From Gemmatimonadota bacterium (GTDB taxonomy: Bacteria > Gemmatimonadota > Gemmatimonadetes > Gemmatimonadales > Gemmatimonadaceae): a stretch of 64,000 nt of DNA. Where the stretch lies: NCBI GenBank assembly GCA_021324635.1, contig JAJPIS010000073.1:59745-123744 (forward strand). The letters are read 5' to 3'. The stretch's first letter is position 1; every line of letters begins with the position of its first letter. The position numbers were made by a program, and so were the translations under genes. Below are positions 1-8,415 of this stretch, piece after piece. The notes below the pieces were generated by a model that saw nothing but the letters and a program-made list of their open reading frames with translations, made no database searches and was not told where the DNA came from.

Positions 1-1543
1 CGCCAATGGCCGAGGGCTCGACGGACTCGAGGCCGCGCTGGACACGCTCCTCCGCGGCGACGGCCGCGCGGGGTCGGTCATGCACGACGCCTTGGGGCGG
101 GTGATCGAATCCCCGGCGGCGCCGGAGGCGTCCGGCCACGCCGGGGACGTGGTCGTGCTGACGATCAATCGGAGCCTTCAGGAGATCTGCGCGCGCGCAC
201 TCGACGAGGCGGTCGACCGCATGGGCGCGACCGGAGGTGACATCGTCGTTCTCGATCCGCACGATGGCTCCATCCTCGCGCTGGCGAGTCGGCGGGCCGG
301 CGTCGGCGATGCTGCGGCGACGACGTTGACCGAGCCGTTCGAGCCCGGCTCGACGCTCAAGCCGTTCATTGCCGCCGCCCTCCTGTCGCGGCACCGGGTC
401 CAGCCGACCGACGTCGTGGACACGCGCGCCGGGCGGATCGAGATCAACGGTCGCATCCTCACCGACACGCACCGGGCGCCGGAGATGACCCTGCGCGACG
501 TCGTCCGGTGGTCGAGCAACGTGGGGATCGCGCAGTTCGTGCAGCGCCTCTCGACGCCAGAGGAGTTCCAGGCCCTGCGGGATGCGGGGTTCGGCTCACC
601 GACGGGACTCCCGTTCCCTGGCGAGGCGTCGGGAACCCTGCGGGATCCCGCTCGCTGGTCGAAACAGTCGCCGGTCTCGCTGGCCATTGGCTACGAGCTG
701 GCCGTGACCCCCATCCAGCTGGCGCTGGCGTACGGCGCGATCGCCAACGGCGGCGAGCTGCTCGAGCCCGCCCTCGTCCGCGAGATCCGCACGGCGGACG
801 GCGCCGTCGTGTATCGGGGCGCGCGGCGTGTGGTACGCCGGATCATGTCGCCCGAGATCGCGGCCCAGCTCCGGGACATTCTGATCGAGACCGTGGCGCG
901 GGGGACGGCAAGCGAGGCGAGCATGCCGTCCTTTGCCGTGGCGGGCAAGACCGGCACGGCCCGGCGGGTCCAGTACGGCGCCGGCTATGGCCGCAACGAA
1001 TACACCGCCTCGTTCGTCGGATTGTTCCCGGGACGTGATCCTCAATACGTGATTCTCGTGAAGATGGACAACCCGAAGGGCAGCTACTTCGGCGGCAAGA
1101 CGGCGGCGCCGGTGTCCAGGAGCATCCTCGAAGCCGCGGTTGCGGCGAGAGATGCGGCGCTGGATCGCGGTGCCCTCGCCTCCGACCGTCTGGTGGCGTT
1201 GGTCGACACGGCGGTCGACCGACCGGCCGTGACGGGCCCGATCGACTCGGACGCCGCCGGGACCGGTGGCGCCGGTGGCGCGGGCGGGGACGCGACGGTG
1301 ACGCTGGCGGCGCTGGCCAGCGGCCCGGGCCGACAGGTCGCCGCGGCCGGTCATGGGCACGGGGGGCGGGAAGTGGTCACCGTGCCGGACGTCCGCGGGC
1401 TGCCGCTCCGGGCCGCGGTCCGCGCGCTGCACCGGGCCGGCCTGCGGGTCGAGGTCGTGACGGGCAGTGGGTCGAGCATGGCGCCCGCCCCGGGCACGCC
1501 GGTCACCACCGGGACGCTCGTTCGCCTCGGTGACGGAACGTGA
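1..1543 (+). CDS. ftsI: Division-type penicillin-binding protein (peptidoglycan transpeptidase) with C-terminal PASTA domain, 5' end missing
   Basis: Class B penicillin-binding protein that cross-links septal peptidoglycan; it would be anchored in the inner membrane and act in the periplasm. The frame is open from base 2, and the residues before the first ATG (80) read like the end of the dimerisation domain (GLEAALDTLLRG), so the gene begins upstream of the window. All three active-site motifs are present: STLK at 350-361, SSN at 512-520 and KTGT at 947-958. A Gly-rich linker follows, then one PASTA domain (about 1375-1540). First gene of a dcw cluster; its stop overlaps the murE start by 4 bases. 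The PASTA tail is more usual in Gram-positive PBP2X than in proteobacterial FtsI. Confidence 0.93.
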   Translation, partial: ANGRGLDGLEAALDTLLRGDGRAGSVMHDALGRVIESPAAPEASGHAGDVVVLTINRSLQEICARALDEAVDRMGATGGDIVVLDPHDGSILALASRRAGVGDAAATTLTEPFEPGSTLKPFIAAALLSRHRVQPTDVVDTRAGRIEINGRILTDTHRAPEMTLRDVVRWSSNVGIAQFVQRLSTPEEFQALRDAGFGSPTGLPFPGEASGTLRDPARWSKQSPVSLAIGYELAVTPIQLALAYGAIANGGELLEPALVREIRTADGAVVYRGARRVVRRIMSPEIAAQLRDILIETVARGTASEASMPSFAVAGKTGTARRVQYGAGYGRNEYTASFVGLFPGRDPQYVILVKMDNPKGSYFGGKTAAPVSRSILEAAVAARDAALDRGALASDRLVALVDTAVDRPAVTGPIDSDAAGTGGAGGAGGDATVTLAALASGPGRQVAAAGHGHGGREVVTVPDVRGLPLRAAVRALHRAGLRVEVVTGSGSSMAPAPGTPVTTGTLVRLGDGT

Positions 1544-3075
1544 CGCAGCGCACGCCGGACCCGCATCCCGATGCCCCCGACGTTGGCCTGCGGCCCGGCG
1601 GGACCTTCCCCGCCTGGGTCGTCGCCGACGCGCTGGCGGAGGCAGGGCTCCTGGCCGCGGAGCACGGGCCAATGCCGGCCCACTTCTCTGGGATCGCCGA
1701 CGACAGCCGGCACGTCGCACCCGGGACGCTCTTCGTCGCCGTCCGCGGGACCGCACGCGACGGGCACGAGTTCCTTGGCGCGGCGGCTCGCGCCGGCGCG
1801 ACTGCGGCCGTCGTCGAGACGCCGGACGTCACGGCGCTGCCATCGTTCATCGTCCGCGACGGACGGGCCGCCGTGGCGGTCGCTGCCGCCGCTGCCTACG
1901 GTCACCCGGCCCGGTCGCTCGACCGCGCCGTCGCCGTCACGGGGACGAACGGAAAGAGCACGACCGTCGGCATCCTGCGCCACCTCCTCGACGACGCGGC
2001 GGCGCCCGCCGGGTCCATCGGAACGATCGGCGTCTTCGTAGGGTCGGCGGGAGAGCCCCTCGCCGACGCCGCGGTGTCGGGCGGGTTGACGACACCCGGT
2101 CCGATCGAGTTGCAGCGCATCCTCCGGACACTGGTCGACCGAGGCGTGCGCACCGTGGCGCTCGAGGCCTCCTCGCACAGCCTCGACCAGCGCCGGATCG
2201 GCGAGCTGTCGTTCGACGCGGTCATCTTCACCAATCTGACCCGCGACCACCTCGACTATCACGGCACGACCGAGGCGTACTTCGAGGCCAAGGCGCGCCT
2301 CCTGACCTATCTCCGCCCGGGTGGCGTGAGCGTCATCAATGCGGATGACCCCGCATGGCGACGGCTGCCGCCGGGGGCGCACACCGTCCGGTTCTCGGCC
2401 ACTGGGAACCCGGCCGACGTCCGCGCCGTCAACGTCCGGTACGGGGCGCGCGGCAGCGATTGGGAGCTGGCCGTTCGCGACCAGGGCTGCTTCCCGGTCC
2501 ACCTGCCACTGATCGGAGACTTCAACGTCGCCAATGCCCTTGGCGGCGCGGCGGCGGCCTGGGCGCTGGGGGTGGCGCCGGCCCGGCTGGCCGAGCGACT
2601 GGCGTCGCTCCCGCAGGTGCCGGGGCGACTCGAGGTGATTCACGAGCATCCGACCGTCCTGCGTGACTACGCGCACACCCCCGACGCGCTCGATCGCGCC
2701 CTACGTGCAGTCCGCCCATTCACCGCCGGCCGGCTCATCGTCGTCTTCGGCGCCGGCGGCGATCGCGATCGGGGTAAGCGGCCGCAGATGGGCGCGATCG
2801 CCGACCAGCTCGCCGACATTACGATCCTGACGAGTGACAATCCCCGCACGGAGGATCCGGAGCGCATCCTGGACGATATCGAGCAGGGGATGACGCGCCC
2901 ACGGGAACGCATCGAGGATCGGGAGCAGGCGGTACGACGGGCGCTGGCGCTGGCCGGCCCTCGCGATCTCGTGTTGCTCGCCGGGAAGGGTCACGAGACG
3001 TACCAGGTCCGCGGCACCACGAACCAGCCGTTCGACGAGCGGGAGATCGTGCTGCGGGCGCTCGCGAGCCGGTGA
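1540..3075 (+). CDS. murE: UDP-N-acetylmuramoyl-L-alanyl-D-glutamate--2,6-diaminopimelate ligase
   Basis: Cytoplasmic ATP-dependent Mur ligase that adds the third residue to the UDP-MurNAc peptide. The P-loop TGTNGKST is at residues 134-141, the expected carbamylated lysine is K251 (FEAKARLL), and DNPR is at 433-436. DNPR is the known signature of meso-diaminopimelate-adding MurE, so the wall is predicted to be of the DAP type. At 511 residues it is of normal length. The GTG start at 1540 overlaps the upstream stop as GTGA, as at many junctions in this cluster, which implies translational coupling. There is no room for a separate ribosome binding site. Confidence 0.97.
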   Translation: MTQRTPDPHPDAPDVGLRPGGTFPAWVVADALAEAGLLAAEHGPMPAHFSGIADDSRHVAPGTLFVAVRGTARDGHEFLGAAARAGATAAVVETPDVTALPSFIVRDGRAAVAVAAAAAYGHPARSLDRAVAVTGTNGKSTTVGILRHLLDDAAAPAGSIGTIGVFVGSAGEPLADAAVSGGLTTPGPIELQRILRTLVDRGVRTVALEASSHSLDQRRIGELSFDAVIFTNLTRDHLDYHGTTEAYFEAKARLLTYLRPGGVSVINADDPAWRRLPPGAHTVRFSATGNPADVRAVNVRYGARGSDWELAVRDQGCFPVHLPLIGDFNVANALGGAAAAWALGVAPARLAERLASLPQVPGRLEVIHEHPTVLRDYAHTPDALDRALRAVRPFTAGRLIVVFGAGGDRDRGKRPQMGAIADQLADITILTSDNPRTEDPERILDDIEQGMTRPRERIEDREQAVRRALALAGPRDLVLLAGKGHETYQVRGTTNQPFDEREIVLRALASR

Positions 3076-4529
3076 CCGACGAGCTGCTTCGCCCGGCGGG
3101 CAGCCCCGGGTTCTGGACCCTCGAACGGGTCGCGAGCGCGCTCGCCGGCGGCCCCTCGGGCGCGCACGGCGCGCGCGCGACCGCGCGGAGCGGGCTGGGC
3201 CTCGTCGGTGTCGGCGATGTGAGTGGGCGGGCCGCCATCCGCGGCGTCGCGACCGATAGTCGCACCGTGGGCCCGGGGGACCTGTTCGTCGCCCTCACCG
3301 GCGATCGGTTCGACGGCCATGACTTTCTCCTGGCTTCGGTCGGTCGAGGCGCGGCCGCGGTCGTCGTCTCACGAGCGGAGCGCGCGGGCGGTCTCGGGGT
3401 ACCCGTCTTCGTGGTGCCGGATACCCTCGACGCGCTGTCGGCCCTGGCTCGATACCGCCGCCGCGCCTGGGGCGGAGGGAAGCCCATCGTTGCGGTCGCC
3501 GGGTCGAACGGGAAGACGAGCACGAAGGAGCTGCTGCGCGCGGCGCTGGGGTCGATGTTGGAGGTGCACGCGACGGAAGGGAATTACAACAACCAGATCG
3601 GCGTCCCCCTGACCCTCCTGGCAACGCCCGACGCCGCCGACATCGCCGTCGTCGAGTTGGGGACGAACGCGCCGGGGGAGATCGCGCGGTTGCGGGCGGT
3701 GGCGGAGCCGGACGTGGCGGTCGTGACCTCGATCGGTGAAGAGCACCTGGAAGGCTTCGGCTCGTTGGCCGGCGTGCTCGCCGAGGAGGCCGCCGTGTTC
3801 GCCGACGTGGGACTGGCGGTCGTGCCGGCGTCGGAACCGGCCCTCGTCGAGGCCGCGCGGGCCCGGGCGCAGCGGGTCGTGACCGCGGGACTCGGGGCGG
3901 GAGATGTCCACGCCACGAGCTGGTGCCTGGGGCCGGACGGGCGCGGTGAGGTCGTGGTCGAGGGCGTGGCCATCTCGGTGCCCCTGCTCGGGACGCACAA
4001 CCTGCGCAACGCGCTCCTGGCGCTGGCGGTGGCGCGGGCGTGCGGCATCCCGATCGCGGCGGCCGCGGCAGGAGTCGAAGCGGCGGCTCCTCCCCCGATG
4101 CGGTCGGCGAGAGTCACACTCGGCCGGGCGACGCTCCTCAACGACGCCTACAACGCCAACCCGGCCTCCGTGCGGGCGGCGCTCGATCTGCTCGACGCCG
4201 TGGGTGCGGGACGCCAGCGGGTCGCGGTCCTGGGGACGATGCGCGAGCTCGGCGCCACCGGCCCCGAGCTACACGCCGACATTGCCCGCCGGGCACTCCG
4301 GTCGTCGTTCGATGTGATCGCGGGCGTCGGGGAGTTCGCGACGGCGCTCGACGCCGCCGCCGGCGGCACCGACCCCCGGGTCGTGACCGCGCCCGACGTC
4401 GAGACGCTCTGGCCGCGGCTCCGGCCGCGGCTCGCCCCCGACGCCGTGATCCTCCTCAAGGGCTCGCGGAGCATGCGCCTGGAGCGACTCGTTCCCTCGT
4501 TGACGGATTGGGCGGGCCCACCGTGCTGA
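3072..4529 (+). CDS. murF: UDP-N-acetylmuramoyl-tripeptide--D-alanyl-D-alanine ligase
   Basis: Adds D-Ala-D-Ala to the UDP-MurNAc tripeptide in the cytoplasm, finishing the pentapeptide. The 485-residue product has the Mur ligase architecture: an N-terminal domain with TDSRTVGPGDLF, a central ATP-binding domain with GSNGKTS at 144-150 and NNQIGVPLT just after it, and a C-terminal domain with LNDAYNANPAS. The last motif separates MurF from MurE. The GTG start at 3072 overlaps the murE stop by 4 bases; the 3' end overlaps the mraY start by 7 bases. The first 50 residues are Ala/Gly/Arg-rich and poorly conserved, so an internal start is possible but less likely given the overlap. Confidence 0.96.
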   Translation: MTDELLRPAGSPGFWTLERVASALAGGPSGAHGARATARSGLGLVGVGDVSGRAAIRGVATDSRTVGPGDLFVALTGDRFDGHDFLLASVGRGAAAVVVSRAERAGGLGVPVFVVPDTLDALSALARYRRRAWGGGKPIVAVAGSNGKTSTKELLRAALGSMLEVHATEGNYNNQIGVPLTLLATPDAADIAVVELGTNAPGEIARLRAVAEPDVAVVTSIGEEHLEGFGSLAGVLAEEAAVFADVGLAVVPASEPALVEAARARAQRVVTAGLGAGDVHATSWCLGPDGRGEVVVEGVAISVPLLGTHNLRNALLALAVARACGIPIAAAAAGVEAAAPPPMRSARVTLGRATLLNDAYNANPASVRAALDLLDAVGAGRQRVAVLGTMRELGATGPELHADIARRALRSSFDVIAGVGEFATALDAAAGGTDPRVVTAPDVETLWPRLRPRLAPDAVILLKGSRSMRLERLVPSLTDWAGPPC

Positions 4530-5665
4530 CGCTCCTGCTGCTGCCGCTGACCCGCTCGGTCAAGCTGTTCAACCTCTTCAACTACATCACGTTCCGGGCA
4601 GCCGGGGCGTTCGTGACGTCGCTGCTCGTGGCGTTCGTGCTCGGGCCGGCGATCGTGCGCCGCCTGCGCGCGATGGCCGTCAACCAGGTTGTTCGCGAGG
4701 GCACACCGGACACGCATCAGTGCAAGCAGAGCACGCCGACCATGGGTGGGCTCATCATCCTGGCGGCGACGATCATCCCGACGCTGCTCTGGGCGAAGCT
4801 CACCAACCGCTACGTCGACCTCGCCCTCGGCGTCATGGTCTGGATGGGGGCCATCGGGTTCCTGGACGACTATCTGAAGCTGCGCCAGCGACGCAAGGGC
4901 GAGAAGAACCGCGGGCTCGTGGAGCGATACAAGCTCGCCGGCCAGATCACGATCGGGGTCGCGTTGGGGTGGTACCTGTGGCAGTTCCCCATCTCCACCC
5001 TGCCCGGCGCCTCGACCACGCTCCCGTTCTTCAAGTACGTGCTCGTCGTCCCGGTGGCCGCATCGCTGGCCTGGCTCTACGTGCCGTTCGTCACGTTCGT
5101 GCTCACGGGGGTCAGTAACGCCGTCAACCTCACCGATGGCCTCGACGGTCTGGCCGCGGGGCTCACGGCCGTCGCCGCCCTCACCTTCGCCGTGTTCGCC
5201 TACCTGATCGGCCGCATCGACGCCAGCACATATCTCGGGATCTATTATCTTCGCGGGGCCGGGGAGCTGGCCGTCTTCTGCGCGGCCATCTTCGGCGCGA
5301 CGATGGGGTTCCTGTGGTACAATGCGCACCCGGCACAGGTGTTCATGGGGGATACCGGATCGTTGGCCCTGGGCGGCGCGCTGGGCGCGATCGCGATCCT
5401 GCTCAAGTCGGAGTTTTTGCTCCTGCTCATCGGTGGCGTCTTCGTGGCCGAAACCCTGTCGGTCATCGTGCAGCGTGGCGCCTTCAAGTATCGGCGGCGG
5501 CGGTATGGCCTCGAGTACGCGAGGACACACCGCGTCTTCCGACGCGCACCGCTCCACCACCACTTCGAGATGCTCGGATGGCCGGAAACGATGGTCGTCG
5601 TGCGCTTCTGGATCCTGGGCATCCTCTTCGCCACCCTCGCGCTCAGCACGCTCAAGCTGCGGTGA
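4523..5665 (+). CDS. mraY: Phospho-N-acetylmuramoyl-pentapeptide-transferase
   Basis: Integral membrane enzyme that moves phospho-MurNAc-pentapeptide onto undecaprenyl phosphate to form lipid I. About ten hydrophobic segments are visible. Family motifs include QVVREGTPDTHQCKQSTPTMGG, DDYLKLR, NAVNLTDGLDGLAAG and the terminal RAPLHHHFEMLGWPE with its conserved histidines. The longer open frame upstream is shadow: the family N-terminus begins at LLLLPLTRSVKLFNLFNYITFR, so the GTG at 4523, overlapping the murF end by 7 bases, is chosen. That gives 380 residues against about 360 usually. The stop lies inside a 10-bp tandem repeat array that separates it from murD. Confidence 0.95.
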   Translation: MLTLLLLPLTRSVKLFNLFNYITFRAAGAFVTSLLVAFVLGPAIVRRLRAMAVNQVVREGTPDTHQCKQSTPTMGGLIILAATIIPTLLWAKLTNRYVDLALGVMVWMGAIGFLDDYLKLRQRRKGEKNRGLVERYKLAGQITIGVALGWYLWQFPISTLPGASTTLPFFKYVLVVPVAASLAWLYVPFVTFVLTGVSNAVNLTDGLDGLAAGLTAVAALTFAVFAYLIGRIDASTYLGIYYLRGAGELAVFCAAIFGATMGFLWYNAHPAQVFMGDTGSLALGGALGAIAILLKSEFLLLLIGGVFVAETLSVIVQRGAFKYRRRRYGLEYARTHRVFRRAPLHHHFEMLGWPETMVVVRFWILGILFATLALSTLKLR

Positions 5666-5743
5666 CGCCCGGTGACGCCTGGTGACGCGCAGCGTCGCGC
5701 GGTGGAACGACCGGTGGAGCGACCGGTGAGCGAGCGGTGAGCC
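5661..5743 (+). repeat. Two short tandem arrays at the mraY-murD junction
   Basis: Three 10-bp units of the type GGTGACGCCC run from 5661 to 5690, and the first contains the mraY stop. From about 5700 to 5743 a second array has 11-12-bp units (CGGTGGAACGAC, CGGTGGAGCGAC, CGGTGAGCGAG, CGGTGAGC), the last holding the murD GTG start. Each unit carries GTG or GTGA, the sequence used as the start-stop overlap elsewhere in this cluster. The arrays look like local duplications of a coupling junction. Confidence 0.75.
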
Positions 5744-7173
5744 GCGGGGCGCGTGGCGAGGTCGCCGTCATCGGGCTGGGGGCGAGTGGTCGGGCGGCCG
5801 CGCTGCTGCTCGCTCGGGACGGCGTCGGCGTGTACGCGTCGGACGGCGGCGAGAGCCCGGCCACCCACGCCGCGGCCGCCGATCTCCGCGCGGTGGGCGT
5901 GACGGTCGACCTCGGCCGACACGACCTCGATCGCATCGCCCGCGCCAGGCTCGCCGTGCTGAGTCCCGGCGTGCCACCCACCGCCGCCGCCGTGCGGGCG
6001 GCCCGTGACGCGGGGGTGCCGGTGGTCTCGGAAATCGAGATCGGGCTCGCGCACCTCCCGGGCGTGCCCTACATCGCGGTCACCGGGACCAACGGCAAGA
6101 CGACGACCACCGCGCTCGTCGGGCACCTGCTGCGCGCGCTGGGCCACCACGCGATCGATGCGGGCAACATCGGGCTTCCGCTCTCTGCCGTCGCGATGGA
6201 CGCGGGGCCGGCGGGACGTCGGCCGGACTGGATCGCGCTCGAGCTCTCGTCATTCCAACTGCACGACACGCCGAGTGTCGCGCCGGTCGTGGCCGTGCTG
6301 ACGAACCTGAGCCCGGACCACCTCGATCGCTATCCGTCGGCGGCGGCCTATTACGCGGACAAGGCGCGACTGTTCGCGAATGCCGGGCCCGACTCGATCA
6401 TCGTCAGCAACGCCGACGATCCCGCCGTGCAGGCGATGGTCGCCGCCGTGCCGGGCCGCCGCTTCACGTTCTCGGCCGCGGGCGGCGCCGGAGTCAGCGG
6501 CGGGAGCGCGGCGGTGTACCGGCGCCCTCCGGCCGGGGCGCCCGACAGGGCGGTGGAGGGCACGGGTGACGGTGGATGGCTCGACCTCCTCGGGGTGCCG
6601 CTGCTCCAGCGGTCGCAGTTCCCGCTGCTCGGGGATCACAACGTCGCCAACGCCCTGGCGGCCGTCCTGAGCGTGGCGCTCGCGCACCCGTCGCACGCCA
6701 CGCCGGAAGCGCGCGCGCGACTCGCCAGTGGACTCCGATCCTTTCGCGCGTTGCCGCACCGGCTGCAATTGGTCGGGGAGTACGGCGGCGTCCAGTGGAT
6801 CGACGACTCCAAGGCGACGAACGTGAGCTCGGCCCGAGTCGCGCTGGAGAGCATGGTCCGACCCACGATCGCGTTGCTCGGCGGCCGCCACAAGGGTGAG
6901 CCGTACACGAGCCTCGGCCCGCCCCTCAGGCAGATCGGCAAGGTGGTGCTGGCCTACGGCGAGGCCGCGCCGATGATCGATCAGGATCTTGGGGGGGTGA
7001 TTCCCGTCGAGCGCCTCGGGTCGGATTTCGCGGCCGTCATGGCGCGGGCCCATGCCCACGCGGCGGCGGGCGACGCGGTCCTGCTCGCCCCGGCCTGCTC
7101 GAGCTTCGACATGTTTCGCAACTACGAGGAGCGCGGAGCGACCTTCGCACGGCTGGCCGCGGCCCGATCGTGA
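5737..7173 (+). CDS. murD: UDP-N-acetylmuramoyl-L-alanine--D-glutamate ligase
   Basis: Mur ligase that adds D-glutamate as the second stem-peptide residue. The 478-residue protein begins with a dinucleotide-type GLGASGRAAALLL segment, as MurD does, then has the P-loop TGTNGKT at 116-122, NLSPDHLDRY in the middle domain, and WIDDSKATN with ALLGGRHKG in the C-terminal domain. The GTG at 5737 is picked because homology starts within a few residues and it sits at the end of the tandem repeat spacer. The stop overlaps the ftsW start as GTGA. Confidence 0.95.
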   Translation: MSRGARGEVAVIGLGASGRAAALLLARDGVGVYASDGGESPATHAAAADLRAVGVTVDLGRHDLDRIARARLAVLSPGVPPTAAAVRAARDAGVPVVSEIEIGLAHLPGVPYIAVTGTNGKTTTTALVGHLLRALGHHAIDAGNIGLPLSAVAMDAGPAGRRPDWIALELSSFQLHDTPSVAPVVAVLTNLSPDHLDRYPSAAAYYADKARLFANAGPDSIIVSNADDPAVQAMVAAVPGRRFTFSAAGGAGVSGGSAAVYRRPPAGAPDRAVEGTGDGGWLDLLGVPLLQRSQFPLLGDHNVANALAAVLSVALAHPSHATPEARARLASGLRSFRALPHRLQLVGEYGGVQWIDDSKATNVSSARVALESMVRPTIALLGGRHKGEPYTSLGPPLRQIGKVVLAYGEAAPMIDQDLGGVIPVERLGSDFAAVMARAHAHAAAGDAVLLAPACSSFDMFRNYEERGATFARLAAARS

Positions 7174-8387
7174 CGCGATCGGCGGCCGAGGTGGCGGATC
7201 GCGGCCGGCGCGCCCCGCCACACGTGCGCGAGCGCTGGCGGATGGGCGTCGACGCCCGGGCGCTGCTGCTGGTGTCCGCGATCCTCGTCGCGTTCGGGCT
7301 CGCCGTGATGTACAGCGCGAGCGCGATCGTGGCCGTCGACCAGGGCCATGGGAGCGCCTTCTATCTGCTGCGGCAACTGGCGGGGATCGGAGCAGGCATC
7401 GTCGCGTTCGCGGTGGCGGCCAAGATCGACGCCGAGCGGTGGGCGGGGTGGGCGTGGCCCCTCATGATTCTCGCGATCGTGCTGATGGTGATCGTGATCC
7501 TGCCGTTCACCGAATCCATCGCCCCGCGCATTCACGGCTCCCGGCGATTCCTGTTCGGGGCGTCGGTCCAGCCCTCCGAGCTCGCGAAGCTGGCCGTGAT
7601 CGTGTGGACGGCGATGCTGGTGGTTCGCAAGGGACCGGCGCTGCGCGGATTGACGAAAGGGGTGCTCCCGTTCGTGGTCGTGATCGGGATGCTCGATGTG
7701 CTGGCGGCGGTCGAGCCCGACCTGTCGACGGCCATGCTGTACACCCTGCTGATGGCGATCGTGCTCTTTGTCGGCGGTGTGCGGATCGGTCACTTCCTCG
7801 TGCTCGGCATCCTGGCCGTCCCGCTCCTCTGGCACGAGGCCGAGCGCCTCCACTACGTCCTGTTGCGTACCGTGTCATTCTTCGACCCGGGGGCGGCGCC
7901 GAGCCAAGTCGGGTACCAGCTCCGCCAGTCGTTGATCGCTGTCGGCTCGGGGCGGCTCTTCGGTGTCGGGTTCGGGCAAGGGCGGCAGCAGTATGGCTTC
8001 CTCCCGTTTCCGTTCAACGACTTCATCGCCAGCAACATCGGCGAGGAGTGGGGCTTCGTGGGGATGACGGCGCTCGTCCTCGCGTTCGCGGTGTACGGGT
8101 GGCTCGGCTTCCGGATCGCCCGGAGCGCGCGGACGCCCTTTCAGCGGCTCCTCGCCGTCGGGCTGACGGCCACCACCCTCGTGACGGCGTACCTTCACAT
8201 CGGGGTCGTGATCGGGCTCCTCCCGACGACCGGCCTCACCCTGCCGTTCATCTCTTATGGGCGCTCCAACCTCGTCCTGTCCCTCCTCATGACGGGCATG
8301 CTCGTGAACATCGGCAGTGTGCGCGAGCGGGTGATCGGCGCGCACGCGACCGACCCACTCGTTCGCGCCGCGTCCCCGGAGTCGTGA
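7170..8387 (+). CDS. ftsW: SEDS-family septal peptidoglycan polymerase
   Basis: Polytopic membrane protein of the FtsW/RodA/SpoVE family, the glycosyltransferase partner of the class B PBP encoded at the start of this cluster. About ten hydrophobic stretches are visible after a cytoplasmic, Arg-rich N-terminus. Motifs typical of the family include MYSASAIV, PRIHGSRRFLFGASVQPSELAKLAVIVW, GYQLRQSLIAVGSGRLFGVGFGQG, DFIASNIGEEWGFVG and the late GLTLPFISYGRSNL. At 405 residues it has normal length. Its position in the dcw cluster favours FtsW over RodA. GTG start coupled to murD by a 4-base overlap. Confidence 0.93.
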   Translation: MTRSAAEVADRGRRAPPHVRERWRMGVDARALLLVSAILVAFGLAVMYSASAIVAVDQGHGSAFYLLRQLAGIGAGIVAFAVAAKIDAERWAGWAWPLMILAIVLMVIVILPFTESIAPRIHGSRRFLFGASVQPSELAKLAVIVWTAMLVVRKGPALRGLTKGVLPFVVVIGMLDVLAAVEPDLSTAMLYTLLMAIVLFVGGVRIGHFLVLGILAVPLLWHEAERLHYVLLRTVSFFDPGAAPSQVGYQLRQSLIAVGSGRLFGVGFGQGRQQYGFLPFPFNDFIASNIGEEWGFVGMTALVLAFAVYGWLGFRIARSARTPFQRLLAVGLTATTLVTAYLHIGVVIGLLPTTGLTLPFISYGRSNLVLSLLMTGMLVNIGSVRERVIGAHATDPLVRAASPES

Positions 8388-8415
8388 TCGCGCCGCCCCG
8401 GCCCGCGCGGCGCAC

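Noticed and set aside
5230..5340. TATTATCTT and TACAAT boxes inside mraY as internal promoters
   Set aside because: They fall in conserved coding sequence (GIYYLRG, WYNAHP) with no suitable -35, and no start codon lies at a fitting distance.
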